38,677 nucleotides of DNA from Prevotella sp. UBA1705 (GTDB lineage: Bacteria > Bacteroidota > Bacteroidia > Bacteroidales > Bacteroidaceae). Numbering within the stretch: the first letter of the stretch is position 1; the number at the start of each line of letters is the position of its first letter. The notes beneath the pieces are model-generated. The model was not told the DNA's origin. It was given only the letters and a program-made list of their open reading frames with translations, and searched no databases. Location: assembly GCA_002317385.1 (NCBI GenBank), contig DCJH01000014.1, positions 1,302 through 39,978 of the forward strand, given 5' to 3'. Both the position numbers and the translations under genes were made by a program. Below, one piece after another: positions 16,535 through 24,967 of this stretch.

Positions 16535-17923
16535 ATGGAAAATATATTTAGTTATATCATCAGCTTGGGAGCGAGTGTGATGATGCCTATCATCTTTACC
16601 ATCATTGGTCTGTGCATAGGTATGAAGTTTGGAAAGGCATTGAGGTCTGGCCTCTATGTTGGTGTTGGTTTCGTGGGTTTGGGCATTGTGACGGCCCTTC
16701 TGACCACCAATTTCAGTGACCCTTTGACCCTGATCTCCCAGATTTATCATCTCCAGCTCAATGTTTTTGACATGGGATGGCCCGCTGCAGCCTCTGTGGC
16801 CTACAACACTGCGGTAGGCGCTCTCATCATCCCCATCTGCTTAGGAATCAACTTTTTGATGCTCATCACCAAGACGACGCGCACGGTGAACATAGACCTT
16901 TGGAACTATTGGCACTTTGCTTTCATTGGCGCCGTGGTCTATTTCGTGTTCGACCAGAGCCTGTTCTGGGGCTATTTTGCTGCCATCGTGTGCTACATGG
17001 TGACCTTGGTGATGGCCGACCTCACCGCTGACAAGTTCCAAGGATACTATGAAGGCTTGGACGGAATATCTGTTCCGCAGCCTTTCTGCCAGAGTCTGGT
17101 ACCCTTTACGCTGCTCATCGATAAAGTTTTAGAGAAGATTCCAGGATTCAATAAGCTCGATATCGATGCCGAAGGACTTAAGAAGAAGTTTGGCGTGCTG
17201 GGCGAACCGCTGGTGCTCGGAGTCATCGTGGGTGCCCTGATAGGCTTTGTGGCCCATCTCGAAGTGAAGAAAATCCTCTTCCTTGGCGTGACGATGGGAG
17301 CCGTGATGGAACTCATTCCGCGTATCACCAAGCTGTTTATCGATGGTCTGATGCCCATCTCCGAGAAGACAAAAGAGATTGTTGCCAAGCGTTTCCACGG
17401 CAAAAAGGTGTTCATCGGCATGAGTCCGGCACTCGTAATCGGCCATCCCACGGCCCTGGTTTGTACCCTATTGCTCATTCCCACCTACCTCATCATCGCT
17501 GTAGTGCTGCCCGGCAACCAGTTCTTGCCGCTGGCATCGCTTGCCGGTTTGTTCTATCTGTTCCCCATGATGCTGCCCTATACCAAGGGCAATGTGGTGC
17601 GCACCTATCTCATTGGACTCGTGGCGCTGCTGGTAGGACTATGGTTTGTGACCGACATGGCACCCGACTTTACCAAGGCTGCGGCCACAGTCTATGCTGC
17701 AACAGGCGATCAGGCCGCTCACGTTCCCGAGGGATTTGAAGCCGGAAGCATGGACTTTGCCACTTCATTGTTCGGTTATGTCATCTATGCCGCTACCAAA
17801 TATGCCCAGTTTGTGGGTGCCGGCGTGCTGGTTCTGATAACACTCGCCATGATGGTTTGGAACCGGAGACTCATTCTCAAGGACGAGAAGGCCGCATCTG
17901 AAGCACTGGCTTCTCAGGATTAA
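16535..17923 (+). CDS. EIIC-type (galactitol family) permease, no PTS partners nearby
   Basis: A 462-residue inner-membrane protein with ten or more hydrophobic segments, matching the EIIC-GAT family (galactitol/SgcC-like PTS permeases). Recognisable stretches include FTIIGLCIGMKFGKALRSGL, GWPAAASVAYNTAVGALIIP and FIGMSPALVIGHPTALVCTL. Classical members need IIA and IIB phosphotransfer proteins; none is encoded nearby and Bacteroidetes generally lack a full PTS as far as I know, so it may be a phosphorylation-independent transporter. It is first in an operon with an exported KduI and an ExuT-like carrier, which suggests a uronate-type substrate. ATG 16535 was chosen because it follows the promoter; upstream residues have no hydrophobic match. 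Confidence 0.8.
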   Translation: MENIFSYIISLGASVMMPIIFTIIGLCIGMKFGKALRSGLYVGVGFVGLGIVTALLTTNFSDPLTLISQIYHLQLNVFDMGWPAAASVAYNTAVGALIIPICLGINFLMLITKTTRTVNIDLWNYWHFAFIGAVVYFVFDQSLFWGYFAAIVCYMVTLVMADLTADKFQGYYEGLDGISVPQPFCQSLVPFTLLIDKVLEKIPGFNKLDIDAEGLKKKFGVLGEPLVLGVIVGALIGFVAHLEVKKILFLGVTMGAVMELIPRITKLFIDGLMPISEKTKEIVAKRFHGKKVFIGMSPALVIGHPTALVCTLLLIPTYLIIAVVLPGNQFLPLASLAGLFYLFPMMLPYTKGNVVRTYLIGLVALLVGLWFVTDMAPDFTKAAATVYAATGDQAAHVPEGFEAGSMDFATSLFGYVIYAATKYAQFVGAGVLVLITLAMMVWNRRLILKDEKAASEALASQD

Positions 17924-17948
17924 TCAACTATTTAAAACAATGATAGCA

Positions 17949-18917
17949 ATGAAAAAGACACTATTGACCATGGCCCTTTGCCTCACTGTAGGCTACGGCT
18001 GGGCCCAAGACACATTCAAAGGTTACGAAGTAAAGGCTGAGAATGCCTACACCAATTATAATATGCGCTGGGCCACCGGGCCTGAGGATGCCAAGCATTA
18101 CACCACCGACCGCCTGCGCAAGGAGTATCTTGTGGAGAAGGTTTTTGCCCCAGGCGAGGTAAATTGGACCTACACCATGTATGATCGGTTCCTCGTTGGC
18201 GGTGCCGAACCTACCGCAGCGCCACTGAAACTCACCTCCATCGCGCCGCTCTACGTAGATGCAAGCAAGGGCGAGAACGGCCGCAACCTGCTCGACAACC
18301 GCGAGCTGGGCATTATTAATATAGGTGGCGACGGTACGGTGACCGTGGATGGCAAGAGCTATGACCTCGGTTTTCAGGAGGCTCTGTATATCGGTCGTGG
18401 TGCCAAGGATATCGTAGTGTCGAGTAAGAACGCTGCCGAGCCTGCCAAATTCTATATGAATTCGGCCTGCGCCCACGCCTCTTTCCCCACCAAGAAGGTG
18501 ACGCTGAAGGAAGCAAAGAATATTAAAGCCGGAAGCATGAAGGAGAGTAACGACCGCGTTATCCACCAGTTGCTCATCGATGGAGTGGCCAACGTGCGCA
18601 CCTGTCAGCTTCAAATGGGTGTCACTGAGCTGAAAGAGGGCTCCGTTTGGAACACGATGCCGGCCCATACCCACTGCCGCCGCATGGAGACCTATATGTA
18701 TTATAAGGTACCCCAGGGCCAGAAGATTCTTCACATGATGGGCGAACCGCAGGAGACGCGCCCCATCTGGCTCAACAACGAGCAGGCCGTGATCTCTCCG
18801 CAATGGAGCATCCACTGTGCCGCAGGTACCAGCAACTACACCTTCATCTGGGGTATGGCCGGAGAAAACCTGGTCTATACCGACATGCAGGTGGTGCCCA
18901 TACCCGACCTGAAATAA
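17949..18917 (+). CDS. kduI: 5-dehydro-4-deoxy-D-glucuronate isomerase with signal peptide
   Basis: KduI isomerises 5-keto-4-deoxyuronate, from pectin or glycosaminoglycan breakdown, to 2,5-diketo-3-deoxygluconate. The 322-residue protein keeps the zinc ligands His240, His242, Glu247 (PAHTHCRRME) and His289 (QWSIHCAAG), with exactly the spacing of His196, His198, Glu203 and His245 in the Escherichia coli enzyme. The family length is about 278; the extra 44 residues are N-terminal and begin with a signal peptide (MKKTLLTMALCLTVGYGWAQ). The enzyme is therefore probably exported to the periplasm, unlike cytosolic KduI. It starts 25 bases after the EIIC gene (an ATG at 17940 is also possible) and is followed by the MFS carrier. 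Confidence 0.92.
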   Translation: MKKTLLTMALCLTVGYGWAQDTFKGYEVKAENAYTNYNMRWATGPEDAKHYTTDRLRKEYLVEKVFAPGEVNWTYTMYDRFLVGGAEPTAAPLKLTSIAPLYVDASKGENGRNLLDNRELGIINIGGDGTVTVDGKSYDLGFQEALYIGRGAKDIVVSSKNAAEPAKFYMNSACAHASFPTKKVTLKEAKNIKAGSMKESNDRVIHQLLIDGVANVRTCQLQMGVTELKEGSVWNTMPAHTHCRRMETYMYYKVPQGQKILHMMGEPQETRPIWLNNEQAVISPQWSIHCAAGTSNYTFIWGMAGENLVYTDMQVVPIPDLK

Positions 18918-18945
18918 CTAACAAACAACTTAAACAAACCAAACT

Positions 18946-20409
18946 ATGTCTGCTATTCAAACCAACAAGATGTCAAACTTCCGTTGGGTGATCTGTGGTT
19001 TGCTATTCTTAGCAACCACAGTGAACTACATGGACCGTCAGGTTTTGTCCCTGACGTGGAAGGATTTTATCGCTCCGGAGTTCCACTGGACTGATAATGA
19101 CTACGGAACAATCACCGGATGGTTCTCCATCTTCTATGCCTTGGCCAATCTGTTTGCCGGCAAATTTGTCGACTGGATGGGCACGAAGAAGGGCTATCTC
19201 ATCGCTATCGGCGTGTGGTCGACTGGTGCTGTGATGCACGCGGGGTGCGGATGGTTGGCCATGCAGATAGAAGGCTACGGCTCAATCGAGGCTCTGCGCA
19301 TGGTGCAGGCGGGTAGCGACGCTGCCGTGGCCATCGCCACGGTGAGCGTGTGGCTCTTCCTTTCCTGCCGAATGATACTCGCCGTGGGTGAGGCTGGCAA
19401 CTTCCCGGCTGCCATCAAGGTTACGGCCGAGTACTTTCCGAAGAAAGACCGCGCCTTCTCGACATCTATTTTCAACAGCGGTGCTTCCATCGGAGCACTG
19501 GCTGCACCCGCTACCATTCCCCTGTTGGCCCGCGCATTGGGCTGGGAGATGGCCTTCATCATCATTGGTGTGCTGGGTTATGTTTGGATGGCATTGTGGA
19601 TTTGGCTCTACGACAAGCCTGCCAAGAGCCCCCGGGTGAACCCTTCTGAGCTGCTCTACATAGAGCAAGACAACGACGCCGACACCCCGGAGGAGACTGC
19701 CGAGACGCTCCAGGGCGAGGAAGAGGAGCGTACCATCGGTTTCCTGAAGTGCTTCACGTTTCGTCAGACTTGGTCGTTCATCATGGGAAAATTCCTTACC
19801 GACGGCGTGTGGTGGTTCTTTCTGTTCTGGGCTCCGGCCTATTTTTCCGACCAATATGGTTACACTTCCGACTCAACGATGGCCATTTTGCTCATCTTTA
19901 CGCTCTATGCCATTGTCACGGTGCTGAGTATCGGTGGTGGCTATCTGCCCACATTCTTCGTTGAGAAAAGGGGTATGAATCCCTACATTGGCCGTATGCG
20001 GGCCATGCTCATCTTCGCTTGCTTCCCCATTTTGGGCCTGCTGGCACAACCGTTGGGCGTATATAGTCCGTGGTGGCCAGCCATCATCATCGGACTTCTG
20101 GGTGCAGGCCACCAGGCATGGTCGGCCAATCTCTACTCGACCATCGGCGATATGTTCCCCAAATCGACCATTGCCACCATCACCGGAATAGGTGCTATGG
20201 CAGGCGGCATAGGCTCATTCCTCATCAACAAGGGCTCGGGCGCACTATTCACATACGCTGAAGGTCAGGGCGAGGCATTCCGTTTCATGGGTTTTGAGGG
20301 CAAGCCGGCCGGCTATATGATTATCTTCTGCATCTGCTCCGTGGCCTATCTTGTGGGCTGGATTGTGATGAAGATGCTCGTGCCGAAGTATAAACCCATC
20401 GTCGCATAG
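18946..20409 (+). CDS. exuT: MFS hexuronate transporter, ExuT-like
   Basis: A 487-residue major facilitator protein of the anion:cation symporter group, importing hexuronates across the inner membrane. It has about twelve membrane segments; the FRWVICGLLFLATTVNYMDR opening, the loop GKFVDWMGTKKGYLIAIG (motif A) and AVGEAGNFPAAIKVTAEYFP are typical of ExuT/GudP carriers. A charged loop of roughly 40 residues rich in Glu separates the two halves, longer than in E. coli ExuT. Last gene of the operon, 28 bases after kduI; terminator follows. It probably takes up the uronate or diketo product handled by the exported KduI. Confidence 0.88.
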   Translation: MSAIQTNKMSNFRWVICGLLFLATTVNYMDRQVLSLTWKDFIAPEFHWTDNDYGTITGWFSIFYALANLFAGKFVDWMGTKKGYLIAIGVWSTGAVMHAGCGWLAMQIEGYGSIEALRMVQAGSDAAVAIATVSVWLFLSCRMILAVGEAGNFPAAIKVTAEYFPKKDRAFSTSIFNSGASIGALAAPATIPLLARALGWEMAFIIIGVLGYVWMALWIWLYDKPAKSPRVNPSELLYIEQDNDADTPEETAETLQGEEEERTIGFLKCFTFRQTWSFIMGKFLTDGVWWFFLFWAPAYFSDQYGYTSDSTMAILLIFTLYAIVTVLSIGGGYLPTFFVEKRGMNPYIGRMRAMLIFACFPILGLLAQPLGVYSPWWPAIIIGLLGAGHQAWSANLYSTIGDMFPKSTIATITGIGAMAGGIGSFLINKGSGALFTYAEGQGEAFRFMGFEGKPAGYMIIFCICSVAYLVGWIVMKMLVPKYKPIVA

Positions 20410-20445
20410 ACTTAACGGCCATATGCTGGCCGTACCATTATCAAG

Positions 20446-20494
20446 AAAAAATCCTCATACGCCAACTCGTGGAGAGTGCGTATGAGGATTTTTT
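20446..20494. terminator. Strong bidirectional terminator
   Basis: A perfect 17-base stem (20446-20462 with 20478-20494) begins with six A and ends with six T, so it serves the ExuT-like gene on the plus strand and the FKBP gene on the minus strand. A small hairpin ACGGCCA-5-TGGCCGT (20415-20433) precedes it. Confidence 0.92.
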
Positions 20495-20514
20495 GTGTAC
20501 TGTTGTTGGGTACG

Positions 20515-20910
20515 TCAGGCTATGCCCAATAGCTCAATTTCGAATATCAGCGTCGAGTTGGCGGGTATTCCGGGCTGGGAAAACTTGCCGTAGCCCATCT
20601 CGGCAGGCAGGTAGATTTCCCACTGGTCGCCCACGTGCATCTGCTGCATGGCGATGATCCACCCCTCGATGAGGTCGCAGAGGCGTATGGCAAGCGGTGT
20701 CTCGCCCCGGCTGGAGTCGAACTTGTGGGCGTCGATAGTCCATCCTGTGTAGTGGACCGTAACGATATCGCGCGGCGACGGCATTGGCGAGGAAGCATCT
20801 CCCTGCTTCAATACCTTGTAGAAAATGCCTTTGGTGAGCGGCCTCACGCCTTCTTCCATGCTCTTGTTGCGCAGCCAGTCCTCGTTGGCTTTCTTGTATT
20901 CACGTTTCAT
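20515..20910 (-). CDS. FKBP-type peptidyl-prolyl cis-trans isomerase
   Basis: A 131-residue protein without a signal peptide, so likely cytosolic. After about 28 N-terminal residues the FKBP fold is recognisable from VTVHYTGWTIDAHKFDSSRG, IEGWIIAMQQMHVGDQWEIYLPAEMGYG and STLIFEIELLGI. Aspartate in KFDSS and the tyrosine of VHYTG correspond to conserved pocket residues of FKBPs. It catalyses prolyl-bond isomerisation in protein folding. It lies downstream of the nitroreductase gene on the same strand, separated by the repeat hairpin at 20942-21026. Confidence 0.9.
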   Translation of the reverse strand: MKREYKKANEDWLRNKSMEEGVRPLTKGIFYKVLKQGDASSPMPSPRDIVTVHYTGWTIDAHKFDSSRGETPLAIRLCDLIEGWIIAMQQMHVGDQWEIYLPAEMGYGKFSQPGIPANSTLIFEIELLGIA

Positions 20911-20941
20911 AGTCTATGAAGGGTTTTATATCAGTGGCTTC

Positions 20942-21026
20942 GCCATCTCTACCTAATCGGCGCGCCTTTAGGTAGTAATCGTGAGACGATGAGGTAGTAA
21001 AGGCGAGACGATTAGGTAGAGATGGC
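20942..21026. repeat. Three 22-base repeat units folded into a large palindrome
   Basis: Units at 20954-20975, 20976-20997 and 20998-21019 are tandem variants; in minus-strand reading each starts CTACCT and the central unit contains CATCGTCTCACGATTA. The outer 29 bases on each side (20942-20970 and 20998-21026, tips GCCATCTCTACC and GGTAGAGATGGC) also pair with about three mismatches. The same 22-base unit forms the array at 31264-31351. It sits in the 150-base gap between two minus-strand genes. Confidence 0.8.
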
Positions 21027-21063
21027 AGAGGGAACTCTGCGGAGTGGGAGAGCGGGTGGGAGA

Positions 21064-21804
21064 TTATTGGATAAACCCCTGATGGCGAAGGGCTTCCATG
21101 AGGGTAGCAGAGAGGGCCTCGTTGTCCTTGCGTGTATAGCGGATGTCGGTGAATACCTGGGCCAAGGTCTGCTTCTGGTTGATCTCCACAAAGTGCTGAT
21201 TCTCGGGCAGGGCCTCCTTCTCGCGGTAAAAATCGTCGATCATCTCGGGCGAATAGTCGTGGTAAGTTTCCTCGTGGATGATGCTTTGCAGCGGCAATCG
21301 GTCGGGCTGGGCCGGGTCTTCGTCGGGCCATCCGAGCGTGATGGTGGCCACGGGGAATACCAGTTGGGGCAGGCGGAGGGTGTCGATAATCATCTGCGGC
21401 ATGTAGACCGTGGTTCCGAGGAAGCAGGTGCCGAGCCCCTCCTCTTCGGCAAGATTGCAGAATGTCTGACAATATAATAAGGTGTCGGTGGCCGCATTGA
21501 TGAAGCTCAGCAGGTTATTGTAGCCCGGATGAGCCTGTCGCTGGTTGGCCCAGTCGGTGGTTCGGCGGAAGTCGGCGCAGAAGGTGAGCACCACCGGTGC
21601 CTTGCGCACCATGGGTTGGTTGAAGTGCGCGGGCGAGAGTTTTTCCTTCATCTGGGCATCTCGCGTGACAACCACGCTGTAGAGTTGTAGGTTGCCCATG
21701 GTGGGAGTGCGCTCAGAAAGTTCAAGCAATCGGTTTAACAAATCGTTGGAAACCTCTCTGAGAGAGTATTTTCGGATGGTCTTTCTATGATTTAAGCTAT
21801 TCAT
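21064..21804 (-). CDS. Nitroreductase family protein (NfsA-like)
   Basis: A 246-residue flavin-dependent oxidoreductase. The opening NHRKTIRKYS is the usual FMN-contacting start of nitroreductases, followed by RTPTMGNLQLYS and later LGTCFLGTT and LPVFPVATITLGWP-like segments (here QLVFPVATITLGWPDE). The length and C-terminal extension resemble NADPH-dependent NfsA/FRP proteins. Its natural substrate is unknown. Start ATG 21804 was chosen because the longer start at 21828 overlaps the promoter. Confidence 0.85.
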   Translation of the reverse strand: MNSLNHRKTIRKYSLREVSNDLLNRLLELSERTPTMGNLQLYSVVVTRDAQMKEKLSPAHFNQPMVRKAPVVLTFCADFRRTTDWANQRQAHPGYNNLLSFINAATDTLLYCQTFCNLAEEEGLGTCFLGTTVYMPQMIIDTLRLPQLVFPVATITLGWPDEDPAQPDRLPLQSIIHEETYHDYSPEMIDDFYREKEALPENQHFVEINQKQTLAQVFTDIRYTRKDNEALSATLMEALRHQGFIQ

Positions 21805-21825
21805 TTGGGAAATTTTTGGATGTTG

Positions 21826-21833
21826 CAAAGTTA
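21826..21833 (-). promoter_or_regulatory. -7 element for the nitroreductase gene
   Basis: Minus-strand TAACTTTG matches TAnnTTTG and ends 21 bases before the chosen start codon. Confidence 0.65.
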
Positions 21834-21882
21834 TAAAAATTTCCTAATTTGGTAAAGTTTCGGGGTAATTATCTGCGGAAAG

Positions 21883-21922
21883 TTGACCGAAATTCAATTT
21901 TCTTTTGTAGCTTTGCAAAGCT
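21883..21922 (+). promoter_or_regulatory. Promoter of the nrdJ operon with a 14-base palindrome
   Basis: TTG (21883-21885) and TAGCTTTG (21908-21915) form a Bacteroides-type promoter with a 22-base gap. The -7 element overlaps the perfect palindrome AGCTTTGCAAAGCT (21909-21922), a possible regulator site. No cobalamin riboswitch or NrdR-box-like sequence was seen. Confidence 0.65.
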
Positions 21923-21955
21923 AAACGACTTTTAACGAAATACGCTATACAACTA

Positions 21956-24529
21956 ATGGAAAATCAAAACACCTATTCTTATGAGGAGGCTTTCGAGGCG
22001 TCCTTGAAGTATTTTGATGGCGACGAACTTGCAGCGAGGGTATGGGTCAATAAGTATGCTATGAAAGATAGCTTCGGCCACATCTTCGAGAAGTCGCCGG
22101 TTGACATGCATTGGCGATTGGCCAATGAGATTGCCCGTATCGAGCAGAAGTATAAGAACCCCATCAGCGCACAGGAAGTATTCGACCTTTTGGACCACTT
22201 CCGCTACATTGTGCCAGCCGGCAGCCCCATGACGGGCATTGGAAACCGCCAGCAGGTGGCTTCGCTGAGCAACTGTTTTGTGATTGGTCTCGACGGTGAT
22301 GCCGATAGCTACGGCGCTATCATGAAGATCGACGAGGAGCAGGTGCAGCTCATGAAGCGTCGCGGCGGTGTGGGTCACGACCTGAGCCACATCCGTCCGA
22401 AGGGCAGCCCTGTGAACAACTCGGCGCTAACTTCTACCGGTCTGGTGCCGTTCATGGAGCGATATAGCAATTCCACGCGTGAGGTGGCGCAGGATGGCCG
22501 CCGCGGTGCGCTGATGCTGTCGGTGGGAATCAAGCATCCCGACTCTGAGGCCTTTATCGACGCGAAGATGACCGAGGGCAAGGTGACGGGCGCAAACGTG
22601 AGCGTGAAGATCGACGATGAGTTTATGAAGGCTGCCGTGGAGGACAAGCCTTATATCCAGCAATTCCCCATCGACGCCAAGGAGCCGATGGTAAAAAATG
22701 AAATCTCGGCCCGCAAGTTGTGGGAAAAAATTGTCCACAATGCTTGGAAGAGCGCCGAGCCGGGTGTGCTTTTCTGGGACACCATCATCCGCGAGAGTCT
22801 TCCCGACTGCTACGCCGACCTCGGATTCCGCACCGTGAGCACCAATCCCTGTGGCGAGATTCCACTCTGTCCCTATGACAGTTGCCGCCTGCTGTGCCTC
22901 AATCTCTATAGCTATGTGGACAAACCCTTTACGAAGGAGGCCACGTTCGATTTCGATAAGTTCAAGAAGCACGTGCAGCTGGCACAGCGTATCATGGACG
23001 ACATCGTTGACTTGGAGATGGAAAAGATAGATCTCATCATGGAAAAGATCGGGGTTGACCCGCAAAACGAGGAGGTGAAGAACACCGAGTTCCACCTCTG
23101 GGAGAAGATTAAGCGTAAGAGTGGCATGGGTCGCCGCACTGGCGTGGGCATCACAGCCGAGGGCGATATGATTGCCGCCATGGGTCTGCGCTATGGTACG
23201 CAGAAGGCCACCGAGTTTTCGGTGGAGGTCCATAAGACGCTGGCACTCAACGCTTACCGCTCTTCGGTGACGATGGCCAAGGAGCGCGGCGCCTTCGAAG
23301 TGTATGATGCCAAGCGCGAAGAGCACAATCCTTTCTTGCTCCGCATGAAGGAAGCCGACCCCGAACTCTATCAGGACATGGTGAAATATGGTCGCAGAAA
23401 CATTGCCTGTCTCACCATTGCCCCCACCGGAACAACGTCTCTGATGACCCAGACTACCAGCGGAATAGAGCCTGTTTTCATGCCTGTTTACAAGCGTCGC
23501 CGTAAGGTAAATCCCAACGATACCGACGTGCACGTGGACTTTGTAGATGAAGTGGGCGACTCGTTTGAGGAGTATATCGTCTACCACAAGAAGTTCCTCG
23601 TGTGGATGGAAGTCAACGGAATCGATGCCACGAAGAAGTATTCTCAGGAAGAAATCGACGAGCTTGTGGCCCGTTCGCCCTACTACAAGGCTACGGCCAA
23701 CGATGTAGACTGGCTGATGAAGGTGCGCATGCAGGGTGCCATCCAGAAGTGGGTGGACCACAGCATATCCGTAACCGTGAATCTCCCCAACAATGTGGAT
23801 GAGGCGCTGGTCAATAAACTCTATGTGGAGGCATGGCGCACGGGGTGCAAGGGCTGCACCATCTATCGCGACGGCAGCCGTTCGGGCGTGATGATCTCTG
23901 TGTCGAAAAAGGACAAGAAGAAGGACGACCATCAGGAATCACCTGAGCCTATCACCGCCCCGGCATTGAATCATCCGCTGGTGCAGGAGGTTCGTCCGAA
24001 GGTGCTCGACTGCGATGTGGTGCGCTTCCAGAACAATAAGGACAAGTGGGTGGCCTTTGTCGGACTGCTCGACGGCTATCCCTATGAGATCTTCACTGGT
24101 CTGCAAGACGACGACGAGGGTATTATCCTGCCCAAGAGCACAGTGAAGGGTAAGATCATCAAGCAGACCCTGGAGGACGGCAGCCACCGCTATGACTTCC
24201 AGTTTGAGAACAAGCGCGGCTATAAGACCACCGTCGAGGGATTGAGCGAGAAGTTCAACCCAGAGTATTGGAACTATGCCAAGCTCATCTCGGGTGTGCT
24301 GCGCTATCGCATGCCGATAGACCACGTGATCAAACTCGTGGGTTCGCTGCAGCTCAAAGACGAGAGCATCAACACCTGGAAAGTAGGTGTGGAGCGTGCT
24401 TTGAAGAAGTATATCACCGACGGAACGAAGGCCAACGGCCAGAAATGCCCCGTCTGTGGTCAGGAAACACTGGTCTATCAGGAGGGCTGCCTCATCTGTA
24501 CCAACTGCGGCGCCAGCCGTTGCGGATGA
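21956..24529 (+). CDS. nrdJ: Class II (adenosylcobalamin-dependent) ribonucleotide reductase
   Basis: Makes deoxyribonucleotides using a B12-derived radical, independent of oxygen. The 857-residue protein has the active-site NPCGEIPLCPYDSCRL with Cys299 and Glu301, the upstream SLSNCFV and GGVGHDLSHIRPKG segments, and the second-half phosphate-binding motif APTGTTSLMTQTTSGIEPVF. A C-terminal zinc-ribbon-like tail (CPVCGQETL...CLICTNCG) ends in cysteines that could re-reduce the active site. It starts an operon with folB, whose start codon overlaps its stop as ATGA. Confidence 0.95.
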   Translation: MENQNTYSYEEAFEASLKYFDGDELAARVWVNKYAMKDSFGHIFEKSPVDMHWRLANEIARIEQKYKNPISAQEVFDLLDHFRYIVPAGSPMTGIGNRQQVASLSNCFVIGLDGDADSYGAIMKIDEEQVQLMKRRGGVGHDLSHIRPKGSPVNNSALTSTGLVPFMERYSNSTREVAQDGRRGALMLSVGIKHPDSEAFIDAKMTEGKVTGANVSVKIDDEFMKAAVEDKPYIQQFPIDAKEPMVKNEISARKLWEKIVHNAWKSAEPGVLFWDTIIRESLPDCYADLGFRTVSTNPCGEIPLCPYDSCRLLCLNLYSYVDKPFTKEATFDFDKFKKHVQLAQRIMDDIVDLEMEKIDLIMEKIGVDPQNEEVKNTEFHLWEKIKRKSGMGRRTGVGITAEGDMIAAMGLRYGTQKATEFSVEVHKTLALNAYRSSVTMAKERGAFEVYDAKREEHNPFLLRMKEADPELYQDMVKYGRRNIACLTIAPTGTTSLMTQTTSGIEPVFMPVYKRRRKVNPNDTDVHVDFVDEVGDSFEEYIVYHKKFLVWMEVNGIDATKKYSQEEIDELVARSPYYKATANDVDWLMKVRMQGAIQKWVDHSISVTVNLPNNVDEALVNKLYVEAWRTGCKGCTIYRDGSRSGVMISVSKKDKKKDDHQESPEPITAPALNHPLVQEVRPKVLDCDVVRFQNNKDKWVAFVGLLDGYPYEIFTGLQDDDEGIILPKSTVKGKIIKQTLEDGSHRYDFQFENKRGYKTTVEGLSEKFNPEYWNYAKLISGVLRYRMPIDHVIKLVGSLQLKDESINTWKVGVERALKKYITDGTKANGQKCPVCGQETLVYQEGCLICTNCGASRCG

Positions 24530-24933
24530 TGCCTATGCTGAAAGACAGTTATATCTATCTACGTGGTCTGCGCTTTCACGCCTTTCATGGTGTGGAGGCG
24601 CAGGAGCGTTTGACGGGCAACGACTATGAGGTGGATCTGCGCCTGCAGGTGGATGTGGCAGCCGCCATGGTGAGCGACCAGGTGGAAGACACCATCAACT
24701 ATGCCGAAGTCTATCGTGTCGTGGCTGCCGAGATGCAGATACCGTCCAATCTCGTGGAGCAAGTGGCCGGGCGCATCGGCAACCGCGTCATGGAGAAGTG
24801 GCCCGAGGTGAGGTCTTTGCACATCCGTCTGACCAAGCTCAATCCGCCCATGGGCGCCGATTGCAAGGGCGCTGGCGTGGAACTTCACTTAATAAATGAT
24901 AAAACTGAAAGCCATAACGAGGTTTTCATTTAG
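24526..24933 (+). CDS. folB: Dihydroneopterin aldolase
   Basis: Cleaves 7,8-dihydroneopterin to 6-hydroxymethyl-dihydropterin and glycolaldehyde in folate synthesis. The 135-residue protein shows IYLRGLRFHAFHGVEAQER, with the conserved Glu, then a DTINYAEVYRVV segment with the substrate-binding Tyr and the C-terminal LTKLNPPM. ATG 24526 overlaps the nrdJ stop codon, suggesting translational coupling; ATG 24535 is an alternative start. The last about 14 residues extend past the typical end. Confidence 0.88.
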   Translation: MMPMLKDSYIYLRGLRFHAFHGVEAQERLTGNDYEVDLRLQVDVAAAMVSDQVEDTINYAEVYRVVAAEMQIPSNLVEQVAGRIGNRVMEKWPEVRSLHIRLTKLNPPMGADCKGAGVELHLINDKTESHNEVFI

Positions 24934-24941
24934 TTTTTTAT

Positions 24942-24949
24942 TAAATTTG
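24942..24949 (+). promoter_or_regulatory. -7 element for the amidase gene
   Basis: TAAATTTG matches TAnnTTTG, 18 bases before ATG 24968 and just after the folB stop, so the amidase can be transcribed independently of nrdJ-folB. Confidence 0.6.
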
Positions 24950-24967
24950 CAAAATATTTTTTCAGGT

